From: Pampinifervens sp037481935
GTDB lineage: Bacteria; Aquificota; Aquificia; Aquificales; Aquificaceae
DNA: 64,000 nt
Reading direction: 5' to 3'
Assembly (NCBI RefSeq): GCF_046159715.1
Contig: NZ_JBJXCT010000001.1
Location: forward strand, 186,001 to 250,000
In this document: piece after piece, positions 23,075-31,058 of the stretch
Position numbering within the stretch: the first letter of the stretch is position 1
Layout of the letters: every line of letters starts with the position of its first letter
Position numbers and translations under genes: made by a program
Notes under the pieces: model-generated
Told to the model about the DNA's origin: nothing
Database searches by the model: none
Seen by the model: the letters and a program-made list of their open reading frames with translations, nothing else

Positions 23075-23458
23075 TCAGGAGCTTCTGAATTCAAGCACCG
23101 CATAGGTGCCCGTGGCGTAGGCAACCAGCTCTGAGCCCTGCCAGACCTCCACCACTGCAAAGGCAACTCTTTTACCCATCTTAAGAACTTTCCCCTTTGC
23201 GACCAGCTCACCCCTCTCCGCAGGCTTGAGGTAGTTAACCTTTATCTCTATGGTGACAGAGGTTCTGTCTTCTGGGAGGTTTGCCACCACCGCATACCAG
23301 CCTGTGTTGTCCGCAAGGCTTGATATGACTCCACCATGCACATAGCCAAGGTGTTGAAGGTGATAGTCCCTCACATCTATCATCAGAACCGCCTCCTCTG
23401 GGGAGAGGCTCACCAGCTCCGCACCTATGTGTTCCAGAAAGGGCAGGCTCAATTTCAC
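23075..23458 (-). CDS. PaaI-type hotdog thioesterase
   Basis: The 127-residue protein has the hotdog signature GYVHGGVISSLADNTGWYA, with the catalytic acidic residue in ADN. It hydrolyses acyl-CoA esters; the specific acyl group is unknown. I choose GTG at 23458, which overlaps the TGA stop of the molybdenum subunit gene (GTGA), rather than an ATG 63 bases upstream that lies deep in that gene and adds residues unlike the family. It is the last gene of the DJ-1 operon. Confidence 0.88.
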   Translation of the reverse strand: MKLSLPFLEHIGAELVSLSPEEAVLMIDVRDYHLQHLGYVHGGVISSLADNTGWYAVVANLPEDRTSVTIEIKVNYLKPAERGELVAKGKVLKMGKRVAFAVVEVWQGSELVAYATGTYAVLEFRSS

Positions 23459-25539
23459 AGCAGGCTCTTTATGTATTCTGGGCTCATGGGCAATCTGTTT
23501 ACCCTTATGCCATAGCCCCACAGGAGGGCGTTGGCGACCGCAGGCGCAGTGGGTGGTAGTCCTGGCTCTCCAACCCCACCCATCTCACGCCTTGAGGTGA
23601 GTATGTGAACCTCTATCTCCGGCGCTTCATCGGTCCTCAGAAGCTGGTATGTGCCAAAGTTTGTGTTCTCAACGCCACCGCCTGCAAACTTCACCTGCTC
23701 TTTTAGAGCCATGCTGAGCCCCATAACCACAGCCCCTTCCACCTGAGAGCGGATAAGGTCGGGATGGACCACCACAGGACCCACATCTATGACCGCCACC
23801 ACCCTGTGAACCCTTACCTGACCGGTTTTTCTGTCAAGGCTTACCTCCGCCACATGGCAGGCATGACTTCCAAAGGAGTAGTGGTAGGCAATGCCGAGGT
23901 TTTTCTTCCTGCCCCAGCCTGCCTTTTCCATGGCGGTCTGGACTACCCTGTAGGCTACCGGGTTGTTTTTGAGGAGCCTTAGCCTGAGCTCACCCGGGTC
24001 CTGCCTTGTCTGGTAGGCTATACGGTCTATAAATGTCTCAAGGCTTAAGGCGTTGTGGGTTGAGCCCACTGACCTCCAGAACCACACGCTAACTGGAAGC
24101 TCCACATCCACCCTTTCTACATGCAGGTTGGGAATGTCATAAAACATGTTTTCCACACCCTCTACTGATGCTCTCCCACCCAGAAGTGGCTGGACTGCTA
24201 TCTTAAAGCTAAGAGAGGTTATGTTGCCCTTCTGGTCTGCGGAAGCTCTCAGAAGGGTTGCACTGTAAGGTCTGAAGTAGCCAGACCTGATGTCGTCCTC
24301 TCTCGTGTATATGAGCTTGACGGGCTTTCCAAGCCTCTTTGATATCTCAAGGGCTTCTGCCACAAACTCTGCGTTTGCCTTTCTTCCAAAGCCACCCCCA
24401 AGATATGTGGTTATGACCCTTATCCTGCTCTCTGGAAGCCCGCTTATTCTCTTTGCCGCCTCCAGAACCCATGTCTGGGACTGAGTGGGAGCGTAGACTA
24501 TGCACTCGTCCTTCTTTACCCAGGCAAGGCACGCCATGGGCTCCATGGTTGCGTGATATAGATAGGGTTGTATATAGGTCTCTTCCAGCCTTGTGGATGA
24601 GCTTTCAAAAACCTTCTGGGGGCTTCCCTTAACCTTTACCACTTCACCTCTCTCTTTCAACTTCTGCAAAAAGTATCTTTCAAGGTCCTCATTCCCCCAG
24701 CCCTTCACAAGGCTCTCACTCCACTCTATCCTTACCCTTTCTCTTGCCTTCTGACAGGACCAGAAGGACTGCCCGCATACCGCCACACCTGTGGATATGG
24801 GAAAGACATCCACCACCTCAGGCAAAGACTTTGCTTCGCTGGCCTCCACCTTCATAGGCTTTGCACCAAAGTAGGGAGGTCTTTCTACCACCGCATAGAC
24901 CATGCCATCTTCAAAGGTATCTATGCCAAAGATTGCTCTGCCCTCTACCTTCTCCGGTGCATCAAGCCTGGGCACAGACCTGCCAATATATATAAACTCA
25001 TCCGGTTTTTTGAGTCTGGGTTTTGACGGCACAGGCTCTTTCATGGCGAGGTCTGCAAACTCACCGTAGGTGTAGCGCCTGCCGCCTGCAACAATCAGTC
25101 CCCTCTCAGCCCTTATCTGCTCTGCTGGAATACTCAGCTTTTTGCTGGCAGAACTGATAAGCATCTCCCTCATGCTGGCACCGGCGAGCCTGAGGGTCTC
25201 ATACATGTTTCTTACGCTGGTGCTTCCCCCAGTAAGCTGTATACCCATCTTGGGGTCTACATAGGCTCTGCCTGCAGGAGCTGGTCTTACCCTTACCCTT
25301 TCCCAGGGAAAGTCAAGCTCCTCCGCTATGAGCATGGGAAGACCTGTGTAGACGCCCTGACCCATCTCTGACTTGTTTACAAAGACAGTAAGATAGTTGT
25401 CTTTTGAAAGGTTTATCCAGAGGTTTGGGGCATACCTTCTTGGCACTTCCTGAGCCTTGAGAATTCTGTAGCCGCCGGGCGTTAACATGACGGAAAGAGT
25501 AAGACCACCCAGTCTTAAAAGTTCTCTTCTCGTAATCAT
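23455..25539 (-). CDS. Molybdenum hydroxylase large subunit (IorB-like aldehyde/isoquinoline oxidoreductase)
   Basis: The 694-residue protein belongs to the xanthine dehydrogenase family, IorB branch. It starts with a twin-arginine signal (ITRRELLRLGG then a hydrophobic segment), so it is exported folded with its cofactor. KSEMGQGVYTGLPMLIAEEL, TYLGGGFGRKANAEFVAEA and the C-terminal GGVGEPGLPPTAPAVANAL, with the catalytic glutamate, are typical. It would oxidise an aldehyde or N-heterocycle with water as oxygen donor and pass electrons to the 2Fe-2S subunit encoded upstream (4-base overlap). The start at 25539 is set by the Tat signal; the open frame extends 171 bases further into that gene. 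Confidence 0.92.
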   Translation of the reverse strand: MITRRELLRLGGLTLSVMLTPGGYRILKAQEVPRRYAPNLWINLSKDNYLTVFVNKSEMGQGVYTGLPMLIAEELDFPWERVRVRPAPAGRAYVDPKMGIQLTGGSTSVRNMYETLRLAGASMREMLISSASKKLSIPAEQIRAERGLIVAGGRRYTYGEFADLAMKEPVPSKPRLKKPDEFIYIGRSVPRLDAPEKVEGRAIFGIDTFEDGMVYAVVERPPYFGAKPMKVEASEAKSLPEVVDVFPISTGVAVCGQSFWSCQKARERVRIEWSESLVKGWGNEDLERYFLQKLKERGEVVKVKGSPQKVFESSSTRLEETYIQPYLYHATMEPMACLAWVKKDECIVYAPTQSQTWVLEAAKRISGLPESRIRVITTYLGGGFGRKANAEFVAEALEISKRLGKPVKLIYTREDDIRSGYFRPYSATLLRASADQKGNITSLSFKIAVQPLLGGRASVEGVENMFYDIPNLHVERVDVELPVSVWFWRSVGSTHNALSLETFIDRIAYQTRQDPGELRLRLLKNNPVAYRVVQTAMEKAGWGRKKNLGIAYHYSFGSHACHVAEVSLDRKTGQVRVHRVVAVIDVGPVVVHPDLIRSQVEGAVVMGLSMALKEQVKFAGGGVENTNFGTYQLLRTDEAPEIEVHILTSRREMGGVGEPGLPPTAPAVANALLWGYGIRVNRLPMSPEYIKSLL

Positions 25540-25997
25540 GCTTTGCCTCCTCTTGAGGCGGTTTCTACCGCCCTGACTATCCTGTTGTAGGTGCCACACC
25601 TGCATATGTGAGAAGAGAGCCTCTGGATGATTTGCTCCCTTGTGGGTCTTGGATTTTCCATCAGAAGTGCATATGCCTCCATGAGCTGACCGGGCTGACA
25701 GTATCCACATTGAGGCACCTGAAGCTCAAGCCATGCCCTTTTGAGGGGATGGTCGGAGGGTATGCCTTCTATGGTTGTTATCTCCTTTCCCACCGCATCC
25801 TTTACAGGCAGAAGACAGGACCGGACCGCCTGCCTGCCCATCAGAACCGTGCAGGAACCACACATGCCAATACCACACCCAAACTTTGTGCCAGTCAATC
25901 TAAGCCTCTCGCGTATAACCCACAGAAGGGGCTCATCTTCGTAAGCCCTAACCCTGTATAGTCTGCCGTTTATCTTCAGTTCAAAGTCTTTTACCAT
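25536..25997 (-). CDS. 2Fe-2S subunit of the molybdenum hydroxylase (IorA-like)
   Basis: The 153-residue small subunit has two cluster motifs: plant-type GCGIGMCGSCTV and the all-helical CGYCQPGQLM...HICRCGTYNRI. It carries electrons from the molybdenum site. No signal peptide is present; in this family it is exported with the Tat-tagged partner. It overlaps the WrbA-like gene upstream by 7 bases and the large subunit by 4. Confidence 0.94.
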   Translation of the reverse strand: MVKDFELKINGRLYRVRAYEDEPLLWVIRERLRLTGTKFGCGIGMCGSCTVLMGRQAVRSCLLPVKDAVGKEITTIEGIPSDHPLKRAWLELQVPQCGYCQPGQLMEAYALLMENPRPTREQIIQRLSSHICRCGTYNRIVRAVETASRGGKA

Positions 25998-26548
25998 GGA
26001 AACTTACCTCCAAAGCTTATTATGTGCTCTAAAAGCTCTCTTCTTCCCCCGTAAACCACCGCCACATACTGGGCAAGCCTTTCGCCCAGTCGCAGGCAGG
26101 CTTCCTTTTCCTCTTGAGTTCTTGGCTCTCCTGCCACAACTGCGCCATAATGAAGGGTAAACTTTTTTCCAGTGTAGTCAGTGAGCCCAAAGACTAAAAA
26201 GCCGTAGTTTATCAGCATATAAAGCACAGAGAGGCACGCCACTTCATTGCCACCGCCCCATCCACCTGAAGAGGAAAAGGCACAGCCAATCTTGCCATCA
26301 ATCTTTCCCCACAGGTCTCCTATTACATCGTCAAAAAACCTCTTGAGCTTCCAGGACACTATACCCATGTTGGTGGGCGTGCCCACAGCCATACCATGGC
26401 ACCAGAGCACATCTTCCTTAGTGGCTTCCTCAACAGACCTGAGCCTGACCTCAGTGTCTGCTACCCTCCTTGCTCCCTCTGCCACCAGCTCTGCCATCTT
26501 CTTCGTGTTTCCCGTTCTGCTGTCGTATAACACGAGCACATTCCCCAT
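25991..26548 (-). CDS. Flavodoxin-fold NAD(P)H:quinone oxidoreductase, WrbA-like
   Basis: The 185-residue protein has the FMN loop VLYDSRTGNTKKMAELVAEGA, the GTPTNMGIVSWKLKRFFD segment and SSGGWGGGNE. WrbA enzymes reduce quinones by two electrons. The long loop of WrbA is present but shorter than in E. coli (about 198 residues), so a multimeric flavodoxin is an alternative. It starts 2 bases after the DJ-1 gene. Confidence 0.88.
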   Translation of the reverse strand: MGNVLVLYDSRTGNTKKMAELVAEGARRVADTEVRLRSVEEATKEDVLWCHGMAVGTPTNMGIVSWKLKRFFDDVIGDLWGKIDGKIGCAFSSSGGWGGGNEVACLSVLYMLINYGFLVFGLTDYTGKKFTLHYGAVVAGEPRTQEEKEACLRLGERLAQYVAVVYGGRRELLEHIISFGGKFPW

Positions 26549-26550
26549 CT

Positions 26551-27099
26551 TTAACCCTTTAAGAGTTTAAGAAACTCTCTCATTATCTCTGGAAGGTCTG
26601 GCCAGGCTCTGCCAGAAACAAGGTTCTTATCCACAACCACACCGTCCACATACTCACCCCCTGCCATCTCAACATCGGCTTTCAGCACATAAAAGGCGCT
26701 CACCTTCCTGCCCTTTACCACACCTGCCGCCACCAGCAGTTGAGGACCATGGCAGAGAGTTGCCACAGGCTTGTTCTTCTCAAAAAAGTGCCTGACAACC
26801 TCTACAGCTTTCTGATGAGTCCTTACATACTCGGGAGCTCTCCCCCCGGGTATAAAAAGGGCATCAAAGTCTTCGGGATTTACCTCCTTGAGGGTAAGGT
26901 CTGCCTCCAGCCTGTAGCCAAGCTTCTCCGTATAGGTCTCCATCACACCTGGCTCCATGTCGTGGACAACTGTCTGAACCAGCTTTCTGCCAGGCGTTGC
27001 CACCTTCACATCAAAACCCTCTTCTCTTAACCTGTAAAGGGGATAGAAGACCTCAAGGGCTTCTGAAGCATCTCCAGTGAGGATAAGAACCTTCTTCAT
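26551..27099 (-). CDS. DJ-1/PfpI family protein
   Basis: The 182-residue protein has the class I glutamine amidotransferase-like fold. The nucleophilic elbow is ATLCHGPQLLVAAG with the catalytic cysteine, and DALFIPGGRAPEYVR provides the other site residues. Members are chaperones, proteases or glyoxalase/deglycase enzymes acting on reactive aldehydes. It is the first gene of a five-gene operon with WrbA-like, molybdenum hydroxylase and thioesterase genes. AGGAGGT lies 7 bases upstream and is part of an inverted repeat that also reaches the -35 box. Confidence 0.93.
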   Translation of the reverse strand: MKKVLILTGDASEALEVFYPLYRLREEGFDVKVATPGRKLVQTVVHDMEPGVMETYTEKLGYRLEADLTLKEVNPEDFDALFIPGGRAPEYVRTHQKAVEVVRHFFEKNKPVATLCHGPQLLVAAGVVKGRKVSAFYVLKADVEMAGGEYVDGVVVDKNLVSGRAWPDLPEIMREFLKLLKG

Positions 27100-27149
27100 G
27101 ACCGCACCTCCTTCCCTGAAAGTATATGTCTCTCTTCAGGTGCGGTCAA
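27100..27149 (-). promoter_or_regulatory. Promoter and inverted-repeat operator of the DJ-1 operon
   Basis: On the minus strand TTGACC (27149-27144), 17 bases, then TATACT (27126-27121) form a good promoter; transcription should start near 27114. A perfect 10-base inverted repeat, GACCGCACCT and AGGTGCGGTC, has one arm at 27147-27138, overlapping the -35, and the other at 27109-27100, covering the ribosome binding site and ending at the ATG. It may be a two-site operator. If transcription starts further upstream it would instead fold into a hairpin hiding the ribosome binding site. Confidence 0.7.
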
Positions 27150-27189
27150 GAAGGGTTTTACCTTTAACTTAGTTACATCTCTGTAAGCT

Positions 27190-27453
27190 TTACCAGTCCC
27201 AGCGTGGGTGTTTTTTCCAGCGCTTGGGTCCACGCTTTTCTATTATGACCACCTTTTCGTAAGGGGCATAGTAATATACGGGTGTGGGCCTTATTATGAC
27301 CACATCCGGGCTTCTGTCCGCATACACCACCCTCCTTTCAGGACAGGACGGGTATCCAAGGTTTACCCCTAGGGAAAGGTAAACCCTGTCGCCTGCGGCG
27401 CTTACTCCACTTAGGCCCATAAGGGCTGCAGACAAAAGGACGAGCTTTTTCAT
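27190..27453 (-). CDS. Small secreted hypothetical protein, 87 residues
   Basis: A signal peptide is clear (MKKLVLLSAALMGLSGVSAAG). The mature part of about 67 residues is basic and rich in tyrosine, valine and tryptophan (RPTPVYYYAPYEKVVIIEKR, then KRWKKHPRWDW). I recognise no family; it looks like the small basic YXXY-rich envelope proteins of many Gram-negatives. AAGGAGGAA precedes the ATG. It is separated from the DJ-1 promoter by about 40 bases. Confidence 0.8.
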   Translation of the reverse strand: MKKLVLLSAALMGLSGVSAAGDRVYLSLGVNLGYPSCPERRVVYADRSPDVVIIRPTPVYYYAPYEKVVIIEKRGPKRWKKHPRWDW

Positions 27454-27509
27454 GGCACTTCCTCCTTATGGAGGAGTATAATCACTCAAAAATGAAAAGA
27501 GGATGAAAG

Positions 27510-28568
27510 GTGTTTGAGTGCCTCCTATTGCAAGCAGAAGGGCTATTCAACAGCGCTATCTTTGCATCCGACGGGCATGTCCTTACAGGAAGGGTTTTCA
27601 GTGAGGGCGAGGGATACCAGGCCCTTCTCCTGGATGAAAGGAGGAGGATTGCCTTTCTCATAGGGGATAAAAGGGATGAGAGTTTATACAGCGTGAAAAA
27701 ATGTGGTGGGAATTATGTGGCAGCAGGACACTCGGGAGAAAGGTCCTTGCTTCTGATTTACAACAGCACCTCTGGAGTTATAAGCTCTTTTCTGGGTCCA
27801 GAGGGTATACTCTGGCAGGTCAGCTGTGAGTATGCGGTAGGAGGCCTGAGGGAAAATCTCTGGCGTCTCTTCATTGTAGAAGTGGCGAAAAGAAGGGGCA
27901 GAGCCTATTCTGCTGACAATAACATATACGCCTACAGCCTTGCAGGGACAGGAGGTGGCTATGTGGTGGTGGGAAGGGTAGGAGAAGAAGGGAAATACGA
28001 TGGCTTTATATTGTGGACAGACCCTTATATGAAACCTCTGAAGGCCATAAGAAGCGGATGGAAGGAGAACGACTATCTAAGATACACAAACGGAAGGTGG
28101 GCTGCTGGGAGGATGGAAATTGGTGGGGACTCGGAGGGTTTCCTTGTTAAGCTCGCAGGCCTCGAGAGTATACTTTACAAAAGACCAGGCTTTGATTATT
28201 TCAGATTTGTATCCTCGGACGGGCTTTTCATAGCCGGTGAGGGTGATGGGCAGAATCAGGTGAGGAAAGCCTTGCTTGTGCACAACAGGCACGGCTCGCT
28301 GCTTGGTGAAGGTTTCTCTGCGGTGAGGTTTTATGATGAGAGGTCCATGAATGCCTACGGATATGTCTACAAAGAGTGGAGAGCTTATGCCTTCAGGCTC
28401 AGGCACTCCCATGTTGAATCGGGGTTTAATTACCTTACTGAACATAAACCTCTCAAGTGGAAGAGTCTCAAACTGTCTGCAAAGAGAGGCTCTTTAGAGC
28501 TCAGGGAGCAAAATTTTCCTGTCAGTGAGGTTGCATACACTTGGGAAGAATGCGGGAAGCTCCCTTAA
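27510..28568 (+). CDS. Hypothetical protein, 352 residues, possibly a beta-propeller
   Basis: I recognise no family. The sequence is rich in short beta-type repeats ending in G-x-x-G-G-x-YVVVG or similar (KKCGGNYVAAGHSG, YSLAGTGGGYVVVGRVGEE, SSDGLFIAGEGDG), which suggests several propeller blades of the kelch/WD-like type. No signal peptide is visible with this start, which is odd for such a protein; a longer N-terminus is not possible because of stops upstream. GTG at 27510 has AGAGG 7 bases upstream. It is followed by the carbonic anhydrase-like gene after 9 bases. Confidence 0.78.
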   Translation: MFECLLLQAEGLFNSAIFASDGHVLTGRVFSEGEGYQALLLDERRRIAFLIGDKRDESLYSVKKCGGNYVAAGHSGERSLLLIYNSTSGVISSFLGPEGILWQVSCEYAVGGLRENLWRLFIVEVAKRRGRAYSADNNIYAYSLAGTGGGYVVVGRVGEEGKYDGFILWTDPYMKPLKAIRSGWKENDYLRYTNGRWAAGRMEIGGDSEGFLVKLAGLESILYKRPGFDYFRFVSSDGLFIAGEGDGQNQVRKALLVHNRHGSLLGEGFSAVRFYDERSMNAYGYVYKEWRAYAFRLRHSHVESGFNYLTEHKPLKWKSLKLSAKRGSLELREQNFPVSEVAYTWEECGKLP

Positions 28569-28571
28569 AAT
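28566..28571 (+). promoter_or_regulatory. -10 box of the carbonic anhydrase-like gene, starting with the upstream stop codon
   Basis: TAAAAT begins with the TAA stop of the 352-residue gene and ends 6 bases before the ATG at 28578. No ribosome binding site is seen. Confidence 0.4.
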
Positions 28572-28577
28572 ATTCCT

Positions 28578-29099
28578 ATGGCGCTCCTGATGCCCTACAG
28601 AGACAAGCACCCTCTCATACCACCTTCAGTCTTTCTTGCAGAAAACTCGGTAGTTATCGGAGATGTGGAGATGGGTGAGGATTCTTCTGTCTGGTTCGGC
28701 ACCGTCATAAGGGGTGATGTGAATTACATACGCATAGGAAGGGGGACAAACATACAGGACAACTCGGTGGTGCATGTAACTCATGACACACATCCCACCA
28801 TAATAGGAGACTTTGTAACGGTGGGACACAGGGTTATACTGCACGGGTGCAGGATAGGGAACCATGTGTTGGTGGGGATGGGCGCTGTAGTGATGGATGG
28901 GGTTGAGGTAGGAGACTACGTGCTCATAGGGGCTGGTGCACTTCTTACGCCAGGAAAGAAATTCCCTTCAGGCGTGCTTGTGGCGGGCTTTCCCGCAAAG
29001 GTGGTTAGGGACCTGAAAGAGGAGGAAATAAGGCTTATTGAAGAGTCTGCCAGAAACTACATATCCTATAAGAACTCATACCTCAGTCAGAGGCCATAA
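28578..29099 (+). CDS. Gamma carbonic anhydrase-like hexapeptide protein
   Basis: The 173-residue protein is a left-handed beta helix (repeats of the type VVIGDVEMGEDSSVWFGTVIRGDV, written here in part as GDVEMGEDSSVWFGTVIRGD). The metal-binding histidines are in the VHVTHDTHP and VGHRVILHGC segments. The family includes zinc or iron carbonic anhydrases and inactive relatives (PaaY, YrdA, CaiE). In an autotroph using CO2 a carbonic anhydrase is reasonable, but activity cannot be inferred from sequence alone. Its 3' end overlaps the convergent EamA gene by 17 bases. Confidence 0.92.
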   Translation: MALLMPYRDKHPLIPPSVFLAENSVVIGDVEMGEDSSVWFGTVIRGDVNYIRIGRGTNIQDNSVVHVTHDTHPTIIGDFVTVGHRVILHGCRIGNHVLVGMGAVVMDGVEVGDYVLIGAGALLTPGKKFPSGVLVAGFPAKVVRDLKEEEIRLIEESARNYISYKNSYLSQRP

Positions 29100-29913
29100 G
29101 TGCGTTGCCTGCTACCATAAGCATGGCTGGAAGCAATATCCTCTCCGCCCTTTCCCTCAAGAAGAGCTTTCCATAGAGGAGGACCACGAGCAGAGAAAGC
29201 CTTTCTGCGGAGGCAACATAAGATGAAAGGGTGAAGAAAAGTGCCAGGTTGTAGAGCACATCACCTATGGCGAAGAATAAACCCAGAAGTGGGACCTCCC
29301 AGTGCGCGTAGTTTTCCTTTTTGAGAACTTCAGAGGGCTTCACAAACAGTAGAGTTCCCAGGCTCATGCAGAAAGTATAGAACCAGCTGAAGAAGAGGCT
29401 ATTGCTCTCCATTATGGAAGCCTTGCCAAGAACCACATTAAAACCAAAAAGGGCGGTGGAGATAAGCATGTAGAGAACTCCCCTGTTTTTTCTAAAAAAC
29501 TCTCTTGGAGAAAAGCCCACGAGAAGGAGGCTTGCCATCACCACCAGAGACATACCCAGTATACCAGCGAGGGAAGGCTCCTCGGAGAGGAGAAGCCAGC
29601 CAAATAAGGCTGAGAAGACTGGCATGAAGGAGTAGAAGGACATGGCGACAGAGAGAGGTGCGTGTTTCAGGCCCTTCATAAAGAAGACTCCACCCAGAAC
29701 CTCAAGGGGGAGCCACAGGAGGGCATACAGGACTACTTTTACGCTTAAATCCCAGTAAAGGGCACCCAGAGGTGCAAGCAGGAGGCATGCTATGGGAAAC
29801 CTGACCCAAAGAGTGAAGTTCTCATCAACCCCCTTTAGTAGAACCCTTTTGCTCAGGTAGTCGTTTGTTCCCCAGAAAAGGGAGGAGAGCAAAGCAAGAG
29901 AAAGTCCGAGCAT
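29083..29913 (-). CDS. EamA/DMT-family transporter
   Basis: The 276-residue membrane protein has ten predicted hydrophobic segments in two EamA halves, each beginning like LSLALLSSLFWGTNDYLSKR and GVLYMLISTALFGFNVVLGKA. Members export amino acids or other metabolites. Substrate is unknown. It is divergent from the aminotransferase-pspA operon with 20 bases between starts; if the pair is co-controlled, export of an amino acid related to serine is conceivable, but this is speculation. Confidence 0.9.
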   Translation of the reverse strand: MLGLSLALLSSLFWGTNDYLSKRVLLKGVDENFTLWVRFPIACLLLAPLGALYWDLSVKVVLYALLWLPLEVLGGVFFMKGLKHAPLSVAMSFYSFMPVFSALFGWLLLSEEPSLAGILGMSLVVMASLLLVGFSPREFFRKNRGVLYMLISTALFGFNVVLGKASIMESNSLFFSWFYTFCMSLGTLLFVKPSEVLKKENYAHWEVPLLGLFFAIGDVLYNLALFFTLSSYVASAERLSLLVVLLYGKLFLRERAERILLPAMLMVAGNALMASD

Positions 29914-29933
29914 TTGGGGTAAAATATTCTACC
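29914..29933. promoter_or_regulatory. Bidirectional leaderless promoter candidate
   Basis: Twenty bases separate the divergent starts of the EamA gene and the aminotransferase gene. TAAAAT (29920-29925) ends 8 bases before the plus-strand ATG; on the minus strand TATTTT (29926-29921) ends 7 bases before the other ATG. The two hexamers share the same AT core. Confidence 0.5.
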
Positions 29934-31058
29934 ATGTCTCAGGAAAGAATCTTCACACCCGGTCCTGTTGAGCTTCCCGAGAGAGTAAGAGAAGTTCTCG
30001 GAAGGCAAATAATACATCACAGAACCGAAGAGTTCAGGCACGCCTTTCTTGAAGTTAGAGAGCTCTTCAAAAAGCTTCTTGATGAGCCCTCGGAGAGCTT
30101 TGTCTTTTTTGCCTCTTCAGGCACTGGGGCCATGGAGGCAACAGTTCTCAACTTTTTCAGAGAAGGTGAGAAGGTGCTTGTGATAAACGGGGGGAAATTT
30201 GGCGAAAGATGGTTAAAGCTTGCACAGCACTGGGGGCTAAAGCCCATAGAATACAGGGTAGAGTGGGGCAAGTCTGCAGACCCGGAAAGGGTAAGGAAGC
30301 TTCTCAAGGAAAACCCGGATTGCAGAGGAGTTCTCTTTCAGATATCTGAAACCTCTACTGGTGTTTACCACCCAGCTCTGGAGATAGGAAGAATATGCAG
30401 GGAGTTTGATGCCCTGTGCATTGCGGATGCCATAACCGCTCTTGGAGTTTATCACATTAAGCCCTCAGAGTGGGGTCTTGATGTGCTTGTGGGTGGCTCG
30501 CAGAAGGGCTTTCTCCTCCCTCCCGGGCTTTCCACCCTCTGGTTCTCGGAAAGGGCAGAAAAAAATCTCACAGACAGAGCCTTCTACTTCAGCATAAGGA
30601 AAGAACTATCAAAACAGAAGGAGGGTCAGACTGCATGGACACCTGCCATAAGCCTTATACTTGCTCTGAGAGAGTCTCTGCACATGCTCCTTGAGGAAGG
30701 TATGGAAAGAGTTGAAAAAAGGCACAGGGCTGTCTCTGAGGGAACTATAAGGGCGGTTGAAGCCCTTGGTCTGAGGAGGTTTGCAGAGAACCCCGCCCTC
30801 TCGGTAAGTGCGATAAGTTCTGAAAGGTCTGAAGAGTTAAGAAAAGAGCTTCTCAAGCTCGGCATAAGGGTTGCAGGTGGTCAGGATGAGCTCAAGGGTA
30901 AAATATTCCGCATATCCCACATGGGCGTTGACCCCAAAGATGGTCTTATGCTTCTTGGTATGCTTGAGGTGGTGCTAAAGAGGTCGGGTTTTCCCGTAAA
31001 CCTCGGGGAAGGTGTAAAAGCTTACAGCCAGACCCTTATAGAACACAGAATATGGTAA
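29934..31058 (+). CDS. Class V aminotransferase (serine/alanine-glyoxylate or phosphoserine type)
   Basis: The 374-residue PLP enzyme begins IFTPGPVELPERV, a hallmark of the alanine-glyoxylate/serine-glyoxylate group, and has the PLP lysine in GGSQKGFLLPPGL. ISETSTGV and DAITALGVY are the other cofactor-binding stretches. It overlaps pspA by 7 bases. Because PspA makes serine from phosphoserine, this enzyme is a good candidate to supply phosphoserine from 3-phosphohydroxypyruvate in place of SerC, or to link serine and glyoxylate. The start at 29934 (MSQERIF) is used, as the frame upstream would overlap the divergent gene. Confidence 0.9.
   Translation: MSQERIFTPGPVELPERVREVLGRQIIHHRTEEFRHAFLEVRELFKKLLDEPSESFVFFASSGTGAMEATVLNFFREGEKVLVINGGKFGERWLKLAQHWGLKPIEYRVEWGKSADPERVRKLLKENPDCRGVLFQISETSTGVYHPALEIGRICREFDALCIADAITALGVYHIKPSEWGLDVLVGGSQKGFLLPPGLSTLWFSERAEKNLTDRAFYFSIRKELSKQKEGQTAWTPAISLILALRESLHMLLEEGMERVEKRHRAVSEGTIRAVEALGLRRFAENPALSVSAISSERSEELRKELLKLGIRVAGGQDELKGKIFRISHMGVDPKDGLMLLGMLEVVLKRSGFPVNLGEGVKAYSQTLIEHRIW

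Noticed and set aside
25540..25710. N-terminal extension of the molybdenum hydroxylase large subunit.
   Set aside because: It overlaps the 2Fe-2S subunit in another frame and would bury the twin-arginine signal that begins at 25539.
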